Translations under genes and position numbers: made by a program | Shown: positions 35,123 to 43,704 of the stretch, piece after piece | Numbering within the stretch: the stretch's first letter is position 1 | Layout of the letters: every line of letters starts with the position of its first letter | Origin: Halomonas salipaludis | Lineage (GTDB): Bacteria; Pseudomonadota; Gammaproteobacteria; Pseudomonadales; Halomonadaceae | Assembly (NCBI RefSeq): GCF_002286975.1 | Contig: NZ_NSKB01000002.1 | Location: 434,001-498,000 of the forward strand | Reading direction: 5' to 3' | Length of the DNA stretch: 64,000 nt | Notes under the pieces: model-generated | Told to the model about the DNA's origin: nothing | The model's input: the letters and a program-made list of their open reading frames with translations, nothing else | Databases searched by the model: none

Positions 35123-35890
35123 TCAGAGTACGGTCACACTCACGCCACCGATGCCATCGAATTGTGCCGTGGCCTCCAGAGGGTGACTGACCGGCAGCTT
35201 ACCGGTGCAGGAACCGCAGGTGATGACCTCGCCGGCTCTCAGCCACTGGCCTTGTATGGGCAAATAGTTGGCCAACCACACCAGCAGGGCCAGTGGGTCG
35301 CCGGCGGGGTTGCCGCCCACGGCGGTGATCCCTGACTCACCGTCCAGTGCCAGGCTCACTGCCACCTCATCGAGGGCCACCTCTCGCCAGCGCGTGGTGC
35401 CCTCGCCGACCACCAGGCAGCCAAAGTTCTGAAGGTCCGCCAGCTGACTGAATGCGTCGACCCCGTCGGGCCAGTCGCGGTAGCGTGAATCGACGATCTC
35501 GATGACAGCATGCAGTGATGCCACCGCCGCCACTACCTCGCGGCTCGTGTAAGGGGCATCCTTGGGCGGCAGGTCGTCGGCCAGCATGAACGCCAACTCC
35601 GCCTCCAGCACTACTCTGGAGAAGTCCGACAGCCGGCATCTACTCGCCTGGCGGTGCAGAGCACGCGCTGGCAAGGGCGCATAGTGCGGCGCTGCGTGGG
35701 GCGCCGGCGCGCCCACCTTCCACCCGCCGGTGGGCCCTAGCCGCTCAGCCAGCGCCTGCTGAATGCGATACGCCTGGGCCCGATCCTTGGGCCGACAGGT
35801 GTTCGGCAGCGCAGCCAGCCGCTCGCCACTCAGCCAAGCCCTCTCGAGCAGGTTCGCCGCCTGCTCAATCGCATCGTTATGCAGTGCCAT
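35123..35890 (-). CDS. 2-keto-4-pentenoate hydratase/FAH-superfamily protein (MhpD-like)
   Basis: A 255-residue protein of the MhpD branch. The N-terminal helix region with AYRIQQALAERLG, TGGWKVGAP and the metal/catalytic segment VVLEAELAFMLADDLPP (about 88-104) are recognisable. Later come AVIEIVDSRY and the end GEVITCGSCTGKLPV. Family members hydrate 2-oxo-4-enoates or decarboxylate/tautomerise 2-oxo acids. It is the last gene of a TRAP operon, starting three bases after the racemase-like gene. With no aromatic ring-cleavage genes nearby, it probably acts on a non-aromatic oxo acid. Confidence 0.8.
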   Translation of the reverse strand: MALHNDAIEQAANLLERAWLSGERLAALPNTCRPKDRAQAYRIQQALAERLGPTGGWKVGAPAPHAAPHYAPLPARALHRQASRCRLSDFSRVVLEAELAFMLADDLPPKDAPYTSREVVAAVASLHAVIEIVDSRYRDWPDGVDAFSQLADLQNFGCLVVGEGTTRWREVALDEVAVSLALDGESGITAVGGNPAGDPLALLVWLANYLPIQGQWLRAGEVITCGSCTGKLPVSHPLEATAQFDGIGGVSVTVL

Positions 35891-35893
35891 GCG

Positions 35894-36613
35894 TCAGTGC
35901 GTCCCGTTAGTCGATAGCGGCCTGTTCTGCCAATCAGAGGCCTGCTGTGCGGGGCCACCGCCGCGGCTGAACTGCAGGCTTCGCTGCAACTGCACCGCGG
36001 CCACGGTGGCATCGATCACCGGCAGCGGCAGCGAAGGTGCCAGGCGCAACGCCAGCCCCGCCAGCGGTCCGCCGCCAAGGATAATGCTGCGGCATTCGTT
36101 CCGTGCCGCCACCTCCCTGCAGCGTTCCCGTAGCGGCCCCGCCAGCGCCGACTGGATCTCACCGGGGTCCTCGGGCAGCGGCAAATCGACCACATGGATA
36201 CCGCTGAGCCCCCCCTGCATGCCATAGCTCTCCACCAACTGCTGCATGGCGGGCACCACCGCGGTGGCGAAGGAGACCACCGCGAAGGGGCCACCCAGAG
36301 CGCTGGCGGTGAGCAAGGAGGCGTGGCCAATGCCCACTACCGGACAGTCGACGACCCGTCGCAGTGCCGCTGCCCCGGTGTCACCAAAGGAGGCCACGAT
36401 GATGCCGTCGAACCCGTTCCCCATGGCCAGCACCGTGTCCACCACGGCCTGCTCGGCCAGCCGTGCATCGCCGTCATCGACAATCAGCGGCGGCGCGCCA
36501 TCGGCTTGAGTGACGACGATCTCATCCCCCGGCAGCGCAGCAAGCCTGGCGGCCCCACCGATATGCCGGGTCACGCCGGACGAGGAGTTGGGGTTGATGA
36601 CCAGTAGTCGCAT
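35894..36613 (-). CDS. Asp/Glu/hydantoin racemase-family protein lacking both catalytic cysteines
   Basis: A 239-residue protein of the hydantoin/allantoin racemase fold, starting with the signature VINPNSSSG. The first half-site reads VASFGDTG (Ser75 where the family has Cys in ACFGDPG), and the second reads ILGGGPLAG (Gly181 where the family has LGCxGM). Both acid/base cysteines are thus replaced, so a two-base racemase mechanism is impossible as normally understood. It could be an isomerase, decarboxylase or ligand-binding relative. It sits between a TRAP transporter and an MhpD-like hydratase, presumably acting on the imported acid. Confidence 0.82.
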   Translation of the reverse strand: MRLLVINPNSSSGVTRHIGGAARLAALPGDEIVVTQADGAPPLIVDDGDARLAEQAVVDTVLAMGNGFDGIIVASFGDTGAAALRRVVDCPVVGIGHASLLTASALGGPFAVVSFATAVVPAMQQLVESYGMQGGLSGIHVVDLPLPEDPGEIQSALAGPLRERCREVAARNECRSIILGGGPLAGLALRLAPSLPLPVIDATVAAVQLQRSLQFSRGGGPAQQASDWQNRPLSTNGTH

Positions 36614-36631
36614 AGACGTATCCCTGTCTGG

Positions 36632-37918
36632 TTAAAGAATGATCGACGGCAGCCACAGCGACAGCGCCGGGAACACGTTGATCAGCGCCAGTACCACCAG
36701 CATGGCGAGCAGAAACCAGGCCAGCGACGGGATGATCGCGCCGATGCTGATGCGCGCAATCGAGCAGGTGACGAGCACCACCGAGGCCACCGGCGGCGTC
36801 TGCTGGCCAATGCCCAGATTGATGGTCACGATCAACCCAAAGTGCACCCGGTCGATACCCAGCTGGTCGGCGAGCGGCAGGAAAATCGGCACCAGCATCA
36901 GAATCGCCGGCGTACCGTGGACAATGGTGCCCGCCAGCAGGAAGAAGATATTGATCGCCAGCAGCACGACCCAGTAGTTGTCGGAGATACCCAGAATCCC
37001 CTGGGCAATGTCCTGGGGAATGCCCTTGTTGGTCAGGTACCAGCCCAGCAGCGTCGAGGTGGCAACGATGAACATCAGCATGGCGCTACGTTTGCCGGCA
37101 ATACGCAGGGTATCGAGTAGCGCGCGGAAGGTCAGCGAGCGGTAGTAGAGGGTCGCCAGGATGATCGCCCACAGGGCCGCCACCGCCCCCGCCTCGGTGG
37201 GCGTGAAGATGCCGCCCAGAATACCGCCCAGGATCAGGATCGGCAGGGTGATGGGGATGATCGCCTCGCGCCCGGTATCGATCATGTTCTTGAACACGAA
37301 CTTGCCCTCGATGGGGTAACCCTGACGCACCGAGATCACGTAGGCAGTGAACATCAGTGCAAAGCAGACCACGAAGCCAGGCACGATACCCGCCGCGAAG
37401 AGCTGGGCAATGGAGGTGTCGGAGACATAAGCGTAGAGGATCAGATTGAGGCTCGGCGGCACGATGATCGCCATGGTCGCCGAGGTCGCGGTGACTGCCG
37501 CTGCGAAGGCCACGGAGTAGCCGCGCTTTTTCATCTGCGGGATCATCACCGAGCCAATCGCCGCAGCGTCCGATGTCGCGGTGCCGGAAATCTCGGAGAA
37601 GAACAGCGAAGTAAGAATATTGACGTGGGCCAGCCCGCCGCGAATATGCCCAACCAGGGAGCTCGCGAAGTTGATCAGGCGCTCGGCGATGCGCCCCTGA
37701 TTCATCACCTCGCCGGCGACCATGAACAGCAGCGCCGCCACCAGCAGATAGTTGTTGGCCCCACCGAAGGGCACCATACCCATGATCTGGGGCATCACGT
37801 TGGGGTCGAGCAGGATCATGACCATCGCGGTCACGCCCAGCACGAAGGCGATGGGCATGCCGGTGAGCAGGAAGATCACCAGCATCATCAGAATCAGGTA
37901 GCCAGGGTCCAGAGGCAT
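36632..37918 (-). CDS. TRAP transporter large permease (DctM)
   Basis: A 428-residue membrane protein with about 12 helices. DctM features include FLLTGMPIAFVLGVTAMVM, the conserved loop SEISGTATSDAAAIGSVMIP near residue 113, GIFTPTEAGAVAALWA near 215 and TPPVASVVLVTCSI near the C-terminus. It translocates a carboxylate with Na+. Its start overlaps the end of the DctQ gene by one base. The racemase-like gene begins 18 bases downstream. Confidence 0.95.
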   Translation of the reverse strand: MPLDPGYLILMMLVIFLLTGMPIAFVLGVTAMVMILLDPNVMPQIMGMVPFGGANNYLLVAALLFMVAGEVMNQGRIAERLINFASSLVGHIRGGLAHVNILTSLFFSEISGTATSDAAAIGSVMIPQMKKRGYSVAFAAAVTATSATMAIIVPPSLNLILYAYVSDTSIAQLFAAGIVPGFVVCFALMFTAYVISVRQGYPIEGKFVFKNMIDTGREAIIPITLPILILGGILGGIFTPTEAGAVAALWAIILATLYYRSLTFRALLDTLRIAGKRSAMLMFIVATSTLLGWYLTNKGIPQDIAQGILGISDNYWVVLLAINIFFLLAGTIVHGTPAILMLVPIFLPLADQLGIDRVHFGLIVTINLGIGQQTPPVASVVLVTCSIARISIGAIIPSLAWFLLAMLVVLALINVFPALSLWLPSIIL

Positions 37919-38430
37919 CAGTCGGTCTCCGGGTAGAGTTCATTGGGGGCAATCTTGCCGGTGGCCAGTCCGAACAGCCGGGTCGCGCAGATGATGGCGA
38001 TCAGGCCGCAGCCGAGCGGCATCGCCCAGCGGAACAATGCCATGGGTAGGTCGATGGAGATCAGCGAGCGTCCGTGGAAGCCCAGACTGGCGTGCATGCC
38101 GTAGTAAGCGACCACCAGGGCAAAGACCAGCATCAAGGCCTGATTGATGCACAACAGTACCCGCTGCACGGCCAGTGGCATGATCCGCAGCACACTGTCG
38201 AAGCCGAGATGTTCGTTGATCTTGGTCAGGTAGGCAGCACCGATGAAGGTGAGAACTGCCAGCAGGTTGGCCGGCAGTTCCTCCCCCCATGACACCGAGG
38301 CGTTCAGTACGAAACGCGAGAACACCGCGTAGTTGAGCAGTACCAGCAGCAGGCCGGCCAACGCGACCACCATGCTGTCGAGAAGGCGCACGGTAGCGCG
38401 CTCAATTCCCTGAAACACGTTCGGTGTCAT
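37918..38430 (-). CDS. TRAP transporter small permease (DctQ)
   Basis: A 170-residue membrane protein with four helices (about 15-35, 50-65, 87-110, 130-150) and the DctQ family motif NASVSWGEELPANLLAVL near residue 40. It forms the membrane complex with DctM. It overlaps dctM by one base and follows dctP by 10 bases. Confidence 0.93.
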   Translation of the reverse strand: MTPNVFQGIERATVRLLDSMVVALAGLLLVLLNYAVFSRFVLNASVSWGEELPANLLAVLTFIGAAYLTKINEHLGFDSVLRIMPLAVQRVLLCINQALMLVFALVVAYYGMHASLGFHGRSLISIDLPMALFRWAMPLGCGLIAIICATRLFGLATGKIAPNELYPETD

Positions 38431-38440
38431 AAGACTTCTC

Positions 38441-39451
38441 CTAGCGCTGGCTCATGACATCGAGCGTGACATCGATCATGTCCTGGCCGATGGCTTCGAC
38501 GAAGATGGGGTCCTCGTAGAGGCCGGCAGCGGCTTCTTGAAACGCGGCGAAATCGATCTGGCTGATCTCGATGCTGTCTTCCAGCTCGGCCAACACCGAC
38601 GCATCGGTCTCTTCGCCCCACGTAAAGGTCCAGGACGCCATCTCCTGGGCTACCTGCTCGAGAATCTCGACGTCCTCATCATCCAGGCGGTTGAGGAAGG
38701 GCTCGCCGAACAGCAGGAAAGTGGGCAGGTAGACGTGGTTGGAAACCGAGAGATAGTCCTGTACCTCGTCGAGGCGCGCCGTCTGCACCACGTGGGCAGG
38801 ATTTTCCTGGCCATCGATCACGCCCTGATCCAGGGCCGAGTAGACCTCGCCGAAGGCCAGCGGCGTGGCGTTGGCACCCAGATGGTTGAACATGGTCACC
38901 CGCTGGCGATTGTTAGGGGTGCGGATACGCAGGCCGTCGAGGTCCTCAGGCACCACGACTGGCCTGACGTTGTTGGTGATATTGCGAAAGCCGTTGTCCC
39001 ACATCGCCAGCAGACGCATGCCGGTACCTTCGAAGCCCTCGCGCAGCATGTCACCCGCTTCGCTGTCGACGAAATAGGCCACGTCGTCGCGATCCTCGAA
39101 CAGGTAGGGCAGATCGAAGATGCCGGTTCTGGCATTGAACTGCGACGTCGCCGAGGCCGCCAGGGAGGCATGGTGAGTGCCCATCCCCAGCCCTTGCAGT
39201 ACATCATCCTCGCCACCCAGCGTACCGCCCATGAACAGACGCACGTTGAAGCGTCCCGGTGCCTCTTCCTCCAGCCGCTCGCTGAACTCCTCCAGGAAGG
39301 TGTGGGCAAAGGAACCCGACGAGTGTGTGCTGTTGATCTGGATCTCGATGGGACTGGCAAAGGCCGCCGGCACGGCGGCAAGCGCTGCCAGAGAGGTAGC
39401 AGCCGCCAGGAGTGTCGGACTGAAACGCGGGAAATGCAGACGAGTGATCAT
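38441..39451 (-). CDS. TRAP transporter substrate-binding protein (DctP)
   Basis: A 336-residue periplasmic protein. The signal peptide ends near AAVPAAFA, followed by SPIEIQINSTHSSGSF. Family segments include FMGGTLGGEDDVLQGLGMGT, the conserved LDGLRIRTPNNR carrying the carboxylate-binding arginine, and GEVYSALDQGVIDGQENPAH. Its ligand is therefore a carboxylate, unidentified. The ATG at 39451 is chosen over 39517 because it gives a normal signal peptide and has AGAGG upstream. A probable RpiR operator is at 39531-39544. Confidence 0.92.
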   Translation of the reverse strand: MITRLHFPRFSPTLLAAATSLAALAAVPAAFASPIEIQINSTHSSGSFAHTFLEEFSERLEEEAPGRFNVRLFMGGTLGGEDDVLQGLGMGTHHASLAASATSQFNARTGIFDLPYLFEDRDDVAYFVDSEAGDMLREGFEGTGMRLLAMWDNGFRNITNNVRPVVVPEDLDGLRIRTPNNRQRVTMFNHLGANATPLAFGEVYSALDQGVIDGQENPAHVVQTARLDEVQDYLSVSNHVYLPTFLLFGEPFLNRLDDEDVEILEQVAQEMASWTFTWGEETDASVLAELEDSIEISQIDFAAFQEAAAGLYEDPIFVEAIGQDMIDVTLDVMSQR

Positions 39452-39530
39452 GGTAGAACCTCTGGTGTTGTCGTTAGGGATAGCAGCAACGGACACCAAA
39501 GGAAATCCAATTTTCATACCAAGATTTGCA

Positions 39531-39544
39531 GAAAATTTATTTTC
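39531..39544. promoter_or_regulatory. Palindromic candidate operator for the RpiR regulator
   Basis: GAAAAT-TT-ATTTTC is a perfect 6+6 dyad, flanked by further TTTTCAT copies at 39511-39517 and 39540-39546. It lies about 85 bases before dctP, downstream of the rpiR gene. RpiR-family regulators commonly bind AT-rich dyads of this kind. Confidence 0.5.
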
Positions 39545-39615
39545 ATGTTGATCGGCAATTAGTTATGCCGGAAAAGCGCCTGAACAGGGTCGATGAAAAT
39601 GCCGCCACGGGTGGT

Positions 39616-39641
39616 AAAAATGCACAACAGGCGTGCATTTT
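39616..39641 (-). terminator. Hairpin after rpiR
   Basis: A 9-base stem (AAAATGCAC at 39617-39625 with GTGCATTTT at 39633-39641) and a 7-base loop, ending in a five-U run on the minus strand, 24 bases after the rpiR stop. It should separate rpiR transcription from the TRAP operon, or attenuate read-through. Confidence 0.6.
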
Positions 39642-39665
39642 CGCCACAGTGTGCACCGGCCTGGC

Positions 39666-40514
39666 TCACTGCAACTCGTCGAGCGCCTCGTGAATTGCCT
39701 CGATCTCGCTCATTCGCTGGCGTCCTGCGGCGCCAGAGAGCTCGAGAACCCGAGTGGCCAGGTAGTGACTGAGGGCCAGCACTGATACGTGGTTGAACAG
39801 CGGCCCTGGCGCGGCCGTGCGGCAACGGAAGTGCCAGGTGAAATGAGGCTCTCGAGAGGCGCTCTCGTCGGTGATATAGAGCACGCGAGCCCCGCTGCGC
39901 ACCAGCTGCTCGGCGACGCCGCTCAACTGGGCCGCACGCCGCTTCATGCCATACAGCACCACGCAGTCCTCTGCGGTAATGCTGACCAGGCTCTCGGCCA
40001 GGGTCTCTGCGGCCTTGGGCAGTAGTGCGGTGTGCTCGAGCACCTGAAGGATCTGCCAGTTGAGGTATTCGGCGAAGGCGTGGCTGCTGCGAAAGCCGAT
40101 GATCCACACCCGCCTTGCCGCCAGCATGGCCTGTGCCACCTCATCCACCTCTCGCTGGCAGACACTCGCCCCGACCTGCTGCAGGTTGGCAATGGCCTGG
40201 CCGACGTGCTGCAGAAACCGGCTGTTCTCGGAGTCGACCTGCTTGCCTTCCACCAGCAGCAGCGCTGCGCCCTCTTCACGATTAGCCCGCACGTGCTGAC
40301 GCGCCTCTTCATACGACCGGTAGCCCAGCTTCTTGATGAAGCGGGTCACGGTGGCATTAGAGACCTTGGCGAGTCCCGCCAGCTCCGAGGCATTGTAGCT
40401 GGCCAGCTCGCCGGGGAAGTCGAGGATGAACTCGGCCAGGCGGCGCTCCGTCGGGTGCAGGGTGGGCAGGGCCGACCGGATCAGAGTGACGAAGGAAGGT
40501 TTCTTGGTGGTCAT
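39666..40514 (-). CDS. RpiR/MurR-family transcriptional regulator
   Basis: A 282-residue regulator with an N-terminal HTH_6 domain (about 1-80; LPTLHPTERRLAEFILDFP and LAGLAKVSNATVTRFIKKLG) and a C-terminal SIS domain (about 125-250; RRVWIIGFRSSHAFAEYL, CVVLYGMKRRA, VLYITDESAS). SIS domains usually bind phosphosugars, but RpiR members also regulate amino acid and carboxylate uptake. It lies immediately upstream and in the same orientation as the TRAP operon, which it presumably controls. Confidence 0.9.
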   Translation of the reverse strand: MTTKKPSFVTLIRSALPTLHPTERRLAEFILDFPGELASYNASELAGLAKVSNATVTRFIKKLGYRSYEEARQHVRANREEGAALLLVEGKQVDSENSRFLQHVGQAIANLQQVGASVCQREVDEVAQAMLAARRVWIIGFRSSHAFAEYLNWQILQVLEHTALLPKAAETLAESLVSITAEDCVVLYGMKRRAAQLSGVAEQLVRSGARVLYITDESASREPHFTWHFRCRTAAPGPLFNHVSVLALSHYLATRVLELSGAAGRQRMSEIEAIHEALDELQ

Positions 40515-40588
40515 GCAGGAGGCATCCTCGCATTAGGCTTTTTACGAAAAGTCGGCGAGCGAAAGCGTCACTTACCATAGCAGAAATG

Positions 40589-41524
40589 CTACTCATCGGG
40601 CGGCGCCGGCACCCTGCCGGCCATCTCGCCTTCGAGATGCTTGATGAAGGCGCGAATGCGCGCCGGCACCTGCCGGCGCTGCTCGTACACCGCGTAGAAG
40701 TCCGCGCGCACGCCGCGCCACCCCGGCAGCAGCGCCACCAGCGCGCCGCTGGTCAGGTGGTCGTGGACGTCCCACCATGAGCGCAGCATCACCCCGTGAC
40801 CGTCCAGCGCCAGCCGGGTGATCACCTCGCCATCATTGCTCGCCAGCCGCCCGCTGACCTTTACCGACTGTACGGCCTGGGGGTCGTCGTCGCGCTCGAA
40901 GCGCCATAGCGGAAAGTCGCTGTCGTTCTCGCGAATCACCAGGCAGGGGTGGCGCACCAGGTCGGCGGGGGAGTCGAGTGCCGGCATACTGGCCGCATAG
41001 CCTGGGGCGGCACACAGCACCCGGCGGTTGGCGAGGATACGCCGCGCCACCAGCCGCGAATCGGGAGGCTCGCCGACGCGAATGCCGACATCGAAGCCGT
41101 GGTCGCCGAGGTTGAGCGGGAAGTTGGTCAGCTCCAGCCAGCCATCGAGCCGCGGGTGGCTGGCGCAGAAACTCGATAGCAGCGGCGCCACATGGCGGCG
41201 CCCGAAGCCGAAGGTGGCATTGACCCGCAGCCGGCCCGAGAGCTGGCCCTGGCTGTTTCCGCCACGCGTCTCGAGCAGCGCACCCTCGAGGGCCTCCAGC
41301 TCGTCGAGGATCAGCGCGCCGCGGGACAGGTAGAGTTCACCCTCGGCGGTCAACGTCAGGCGTCGGGTGGTGCGGTGGGCAAGCGGTACACCGAGGCGCG
41401 CCTCGAGCAGCTTGAGCCGTTTGCTCACCGCCGACAGCGACAGCCCCAGGTCGCGCGCGGTGGCGCTGAGGCTGCCAGCCCGGGCCAGCTGCTGGAAGAA
41501 GGCGAGATCATCGAGCTGGGCCAC
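40589..41524 (-). CDS. LysR-family regulator
   Basis: A 311-residue LysR protein. The HTH (about 3-62) contains ARAGSLSATARDLGLSLSAVSKRLKLLEARLG, written here in two motifs: FFQQLARAGSLSATA and LSLSAVSKRLKLLE. The ligand domain includes GRLRVNATFGFGRRHVAPLL and ends with a proline-rich tail. It resembles the DmlR/TtuA group that controls malate or tartrate dehydrogenase genes. It diverges from the dehalogenase-tartrate dehydrogenase pair, 103 bases away, which it probably regulates. Confidence 0.9.
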   Translation of the reverse strand: MAQLDDLAFFQQLARAGSLSATARDLGLSLSAVSKRLKLLEARLGVPLAHRTTRRLTLTAEGELYLSRGALILDELEALEGALLETRGGNSQGQLSGRLRVNATFGFGRRHVAPLLSSFCASHPRLDGWLELTNFPLNLGDHGFDVGIRVGEPPDSRLVARRILANRRVLCAAPGYAASMPALDSPADLVRHPCLVIRENDSDFPLWRFERDDDPQAVQSVKVSGRLASNDGEVITRLALDGHGVMLRSWWDVHDHLTSGALVALLPGWRGVRADFYAVYEQRRQVPARIRAFIKHLEGEMAGRVPAPPDE

Positions 41525-41627
41525 GACACCCTCTACTTTAATTCAATAATGGTTTTCCATTTAGCCCGATTATCTCCATGAAGCCAAGGACTAGACTGGG
41601 GGCATTCAAGATCGGGAGGCAGTATCC

Positions 41628-42512
41628 ATGTTCGAGGGATTCCGCTCATTCGACATCGCCCATGGCGACGTCGACATCCATGGCCGCGTCGGCGGCTCAG
41701 GCCCACCCCTGCTGCTGCTCCACGGCCATCCCCAGACGCATGTGATCTGGCATCGTCTGGCCGCGACGCTGGCCAACCACTTCACCGTGGTGGTCACCGA
41801 CCTGCGCGGCTACGGCGACTCGTCGAAGCCGGCCGGCGAGCCGGACCACGCCAACTACAGCAAGCGCGCCATGGCCGACGATCAGCTCGCGGTGATGCGC
41901 GAGCTTGGCTTCGAACGCTTCTTCCTGTGCGGCCACGACCGTGGCGGCCGCGTCGCCCACCGCCTGGTGATGGATCACCCGGAGGCAGTGGAAAAGCTGA
42001 TGCTGCTCGATATCGCCCCCACCCTGGCCATGTACGAACAGACCGACCGCACCTTCGCCACGGCCTACTTCCACTGGTTCTTCCTGATCCAGCCCGCCCC
42101 GCTGCCGGAGACCCTGATCGAGGCCTCACCTGCCGACTACATCACCCGCACCATGGGCGGGCGGCATGCCAGCCTGGAGGCCTTCGACCCCGCAGCCATC
42201 TCCGAGTACCAGCGCTGCCTGGCCCAGCCCGGCGCGGCCCACGCCCTGTGTGAGGACTACCGCGCCAGCAACGGCATCGACCTGGAGCACGATCGCGCCG
42301 ACCGAGAAGCGGGGCGGCGCATCAGCTGCCCCGTCAGCGTACTGTGGGGCAAGCACGGCATCATCGAGCGCTGCTTCGAGCCGCTGGCGGAGTGGCGCGC
42401 CGTGGCAGAGAGGGTCGAGGGCGAGGCCCTGCCCTGCGGCCACTACATCCCCGAGGAGGCGCCGCAAGCCCTGCTCGAGCGCCTGCTGCGTTTCATGACT
42501 CACCACCACTGA
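41628..42512 (+). CDS. Haloacetate (fluoroacetate) dehalogenase-like alpha/beta hydrolase
   Basis: A 294-residue alpha/beta hydrolase. The residues known in fluoroacetate dehalogenases can be placed: nucleophile Asp104 with Arg105 and Arg108 in GHDRGGRVAH, His149-Trp150 in YFHWFF, Tyr211 in CEDYRAS and His272 in CGHYIPEE, with Asp128 as acid partner. The oxyanion loop is LHGHPQTH. Together these favour hydrolytic C-halogen cleavage of a haloacid to a hydroxyacid rather than ester hydrolysis. It lies 15 bases before a tartrate/malate-type dehydrogenase, so the natural product may be a hydroxy-diacid. Confidence 0.85.
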   Translation: MFEGFRSFDIAHGDVDIHGRVGGSGPPLLLLHGHPQTHVIWHRLAATLANHFTVVVTDLRGYGDSSKPAGEPDHANYSKRAMADDQLAVMRELGFERFFLCGHDRGGRVAHRLVMDHPEAVEKLMLLDIAPTLAMYEQTDRTFATAYFHWFFLIQPAPLPETLIEASPADYITRTMGGRHASLEAFDPAAISEYQRCLAQPGAAHALCEDYRASNGIDLEHDRADREAGRRISCPVSVLWGKHGIIERCFEPLAEWRAVAERVEGEALPCGHYIPEEAPQALLERLLRFMTHHH

Positions 42513-42527
42513 CCCGAGGACCCGACC

Positions 42528-43601
42528 ATGACCCATCGTATCGCCGTGATCGCCGGCGACGGCATCGGCACCGAAGTGATTCCCGAGGGCCTGCGCGCCC
42601 TGGAGGCCGCCGCCAAGCGCTTCAATATCGACCTCGACTGCCAGACCTTCGAATTCGGCAGCTGCGACTACTACCTCGAGCACGGCAAGATGCTGCCCGA
42701 CGACTGGTTCGAGCAGCTCAAGGACTTCGATGCGCTGTTCTACGGCGCGGTGGGCTGGCCGGAGAAGGTGCCCGACCATATTTCGCTGTGGGGCTCGCTG
42801 CTGCAGTTCCGCCGCCGCTTCGACCAGTACATCAACCTGCGCCCGTGCAAGCTGATGCCCGGCATCAAGAGCCCGCTGGCCGGCCGCCAACCCGGCGACA
42901 TCGACTTCTACGTGGTGCGCGAAAACACCGAGGGCGAGTACTCCAGCGTCGGCGGCAAGATGTTCGAGGGTACCGACCGCGAGGTGGTGATCCAGGACAC
43001 CGTCATGACCCGCACCGGCATCGACCGGGTGCTCAAGTACGCCTTCGACCTGGCCCAGACCCGGCCACGTAAGAAGCTCACCTCGGCCACCAAGTCCAAC
43101 GGCATCTCGATCACCATGCCCTACTGGGACGAGCGCGTGGAGGCCATGGCCAAGGGCTACCCGGAGATCGCCGTGGACAAGTTCCACATCGATATCCTCA
43201 CCGCCAACTTCGTGCTCCACCCGGACTGGTTCGACGTGGTGGTGGGCAGCAACCTGTTCGGCGACATCCTCTCCGACCTCGGCCCGGCCTGCACCGGTAC
43301 CATCGGCATCGCCCCCTCGGCCAACATCAACCCAGAGGGCAAGTTCCCCAGCCTGTTCGAGCCGGTCCACGGCAGCGCCCCGGATATCGCCGGGCGCGGC
43401 ATCGCCAACCCCATCGGCCAGATCTGGTCAGGCGCCATGATGCTCGAGCACCTCGGCTACCAGGACGCCGGCGACGCCATGCTCAAGGCCATCGAAGACG
43501 TGCTCGCCAGCGGTGACCAGGGCGTGCTGACACCGGACGTCGGTGGCCAGGGCACCACCGAGAGCCTGGGGCGCGCCATCGCCGAGAAGATCGCCGGCTA
43601 A
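42528..43601 (+). CDS. Tartrate/D-malate dehydrogenase-type beta-decarboxylating dehydrogenase
   Basis: A 357-residue isocitrate/isopropylmalate-fold enzyme. It begins RIAVIAGDGIGTEVIPEG; PDHISLWGSLLQFRRRFDQY, VVRENTEGEYSSVGG, the metal/substrate aspartates in VVVGSNLFGDILSDLGP and the cofactor loop EPVHGSAPDIAGRGIANP are all present. The loop with SLWG, lacking leucine-specific features, is typical of TtuC/DmlA, which oxidise tartrate or D-malate. It is coupled to the dehalogenase gene and probably oxidises its product. Confidence 0.9.
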   Translation: MTHRIAVIAGDGIGTEVIPEGLRALEAAAKRFNIDLDCQTFEFGSCDYYLEHGKMLPDDWFEQLKDFDALFYGAVGWPEKVPDHISLWGSLLQFRRRFDQYINLRPCKLMPGIKSPLAGRQPGDIDFYVVRENTEGEYSSVGGKMFEGTDREVVIQDTVMTRTGIDRVLKYAFDLAQTRPRKKLTSATKSNGISITMPYWDERVEAMAKGYPEIAVDKFHIDILTANFVLHPDWFDVVVGSNLFGDILSDLGPACTGTIGIAPSANINPEGKFPSLFEPVHGSAPDIAGRGIANPIGQIWSGAMMLEHLGYQDAGDAMLKAIEDVLASGDQGVLTPDVGGQGTTESLGRAIAEKIAG

Positions 43602-43632
43602 GGCAGCACGCCAACGCTGGGCTCAGAACCTG

Positions 43633-43666
43633 ACAGCCCCCACCGGCTCACGCCGGTGGGGGCTGT
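43633..43666. terminator. Strong hairpin between convergent genes
   Basis: A perfect 15-base GC-rich stem (43633-43647 with 43652-43666) and a TCAC loop, between the dehydrogenase stop and the convergent wrbA stop. No U-run follows on either strand, but stem strength and position fit a bidirectional terminator. Confidence 0.75.
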
Positions 43667-43704
43667 ACGTCTGCGCCTTTCAGGTTCGCTGCGGCGGGCC
43701 TGGA

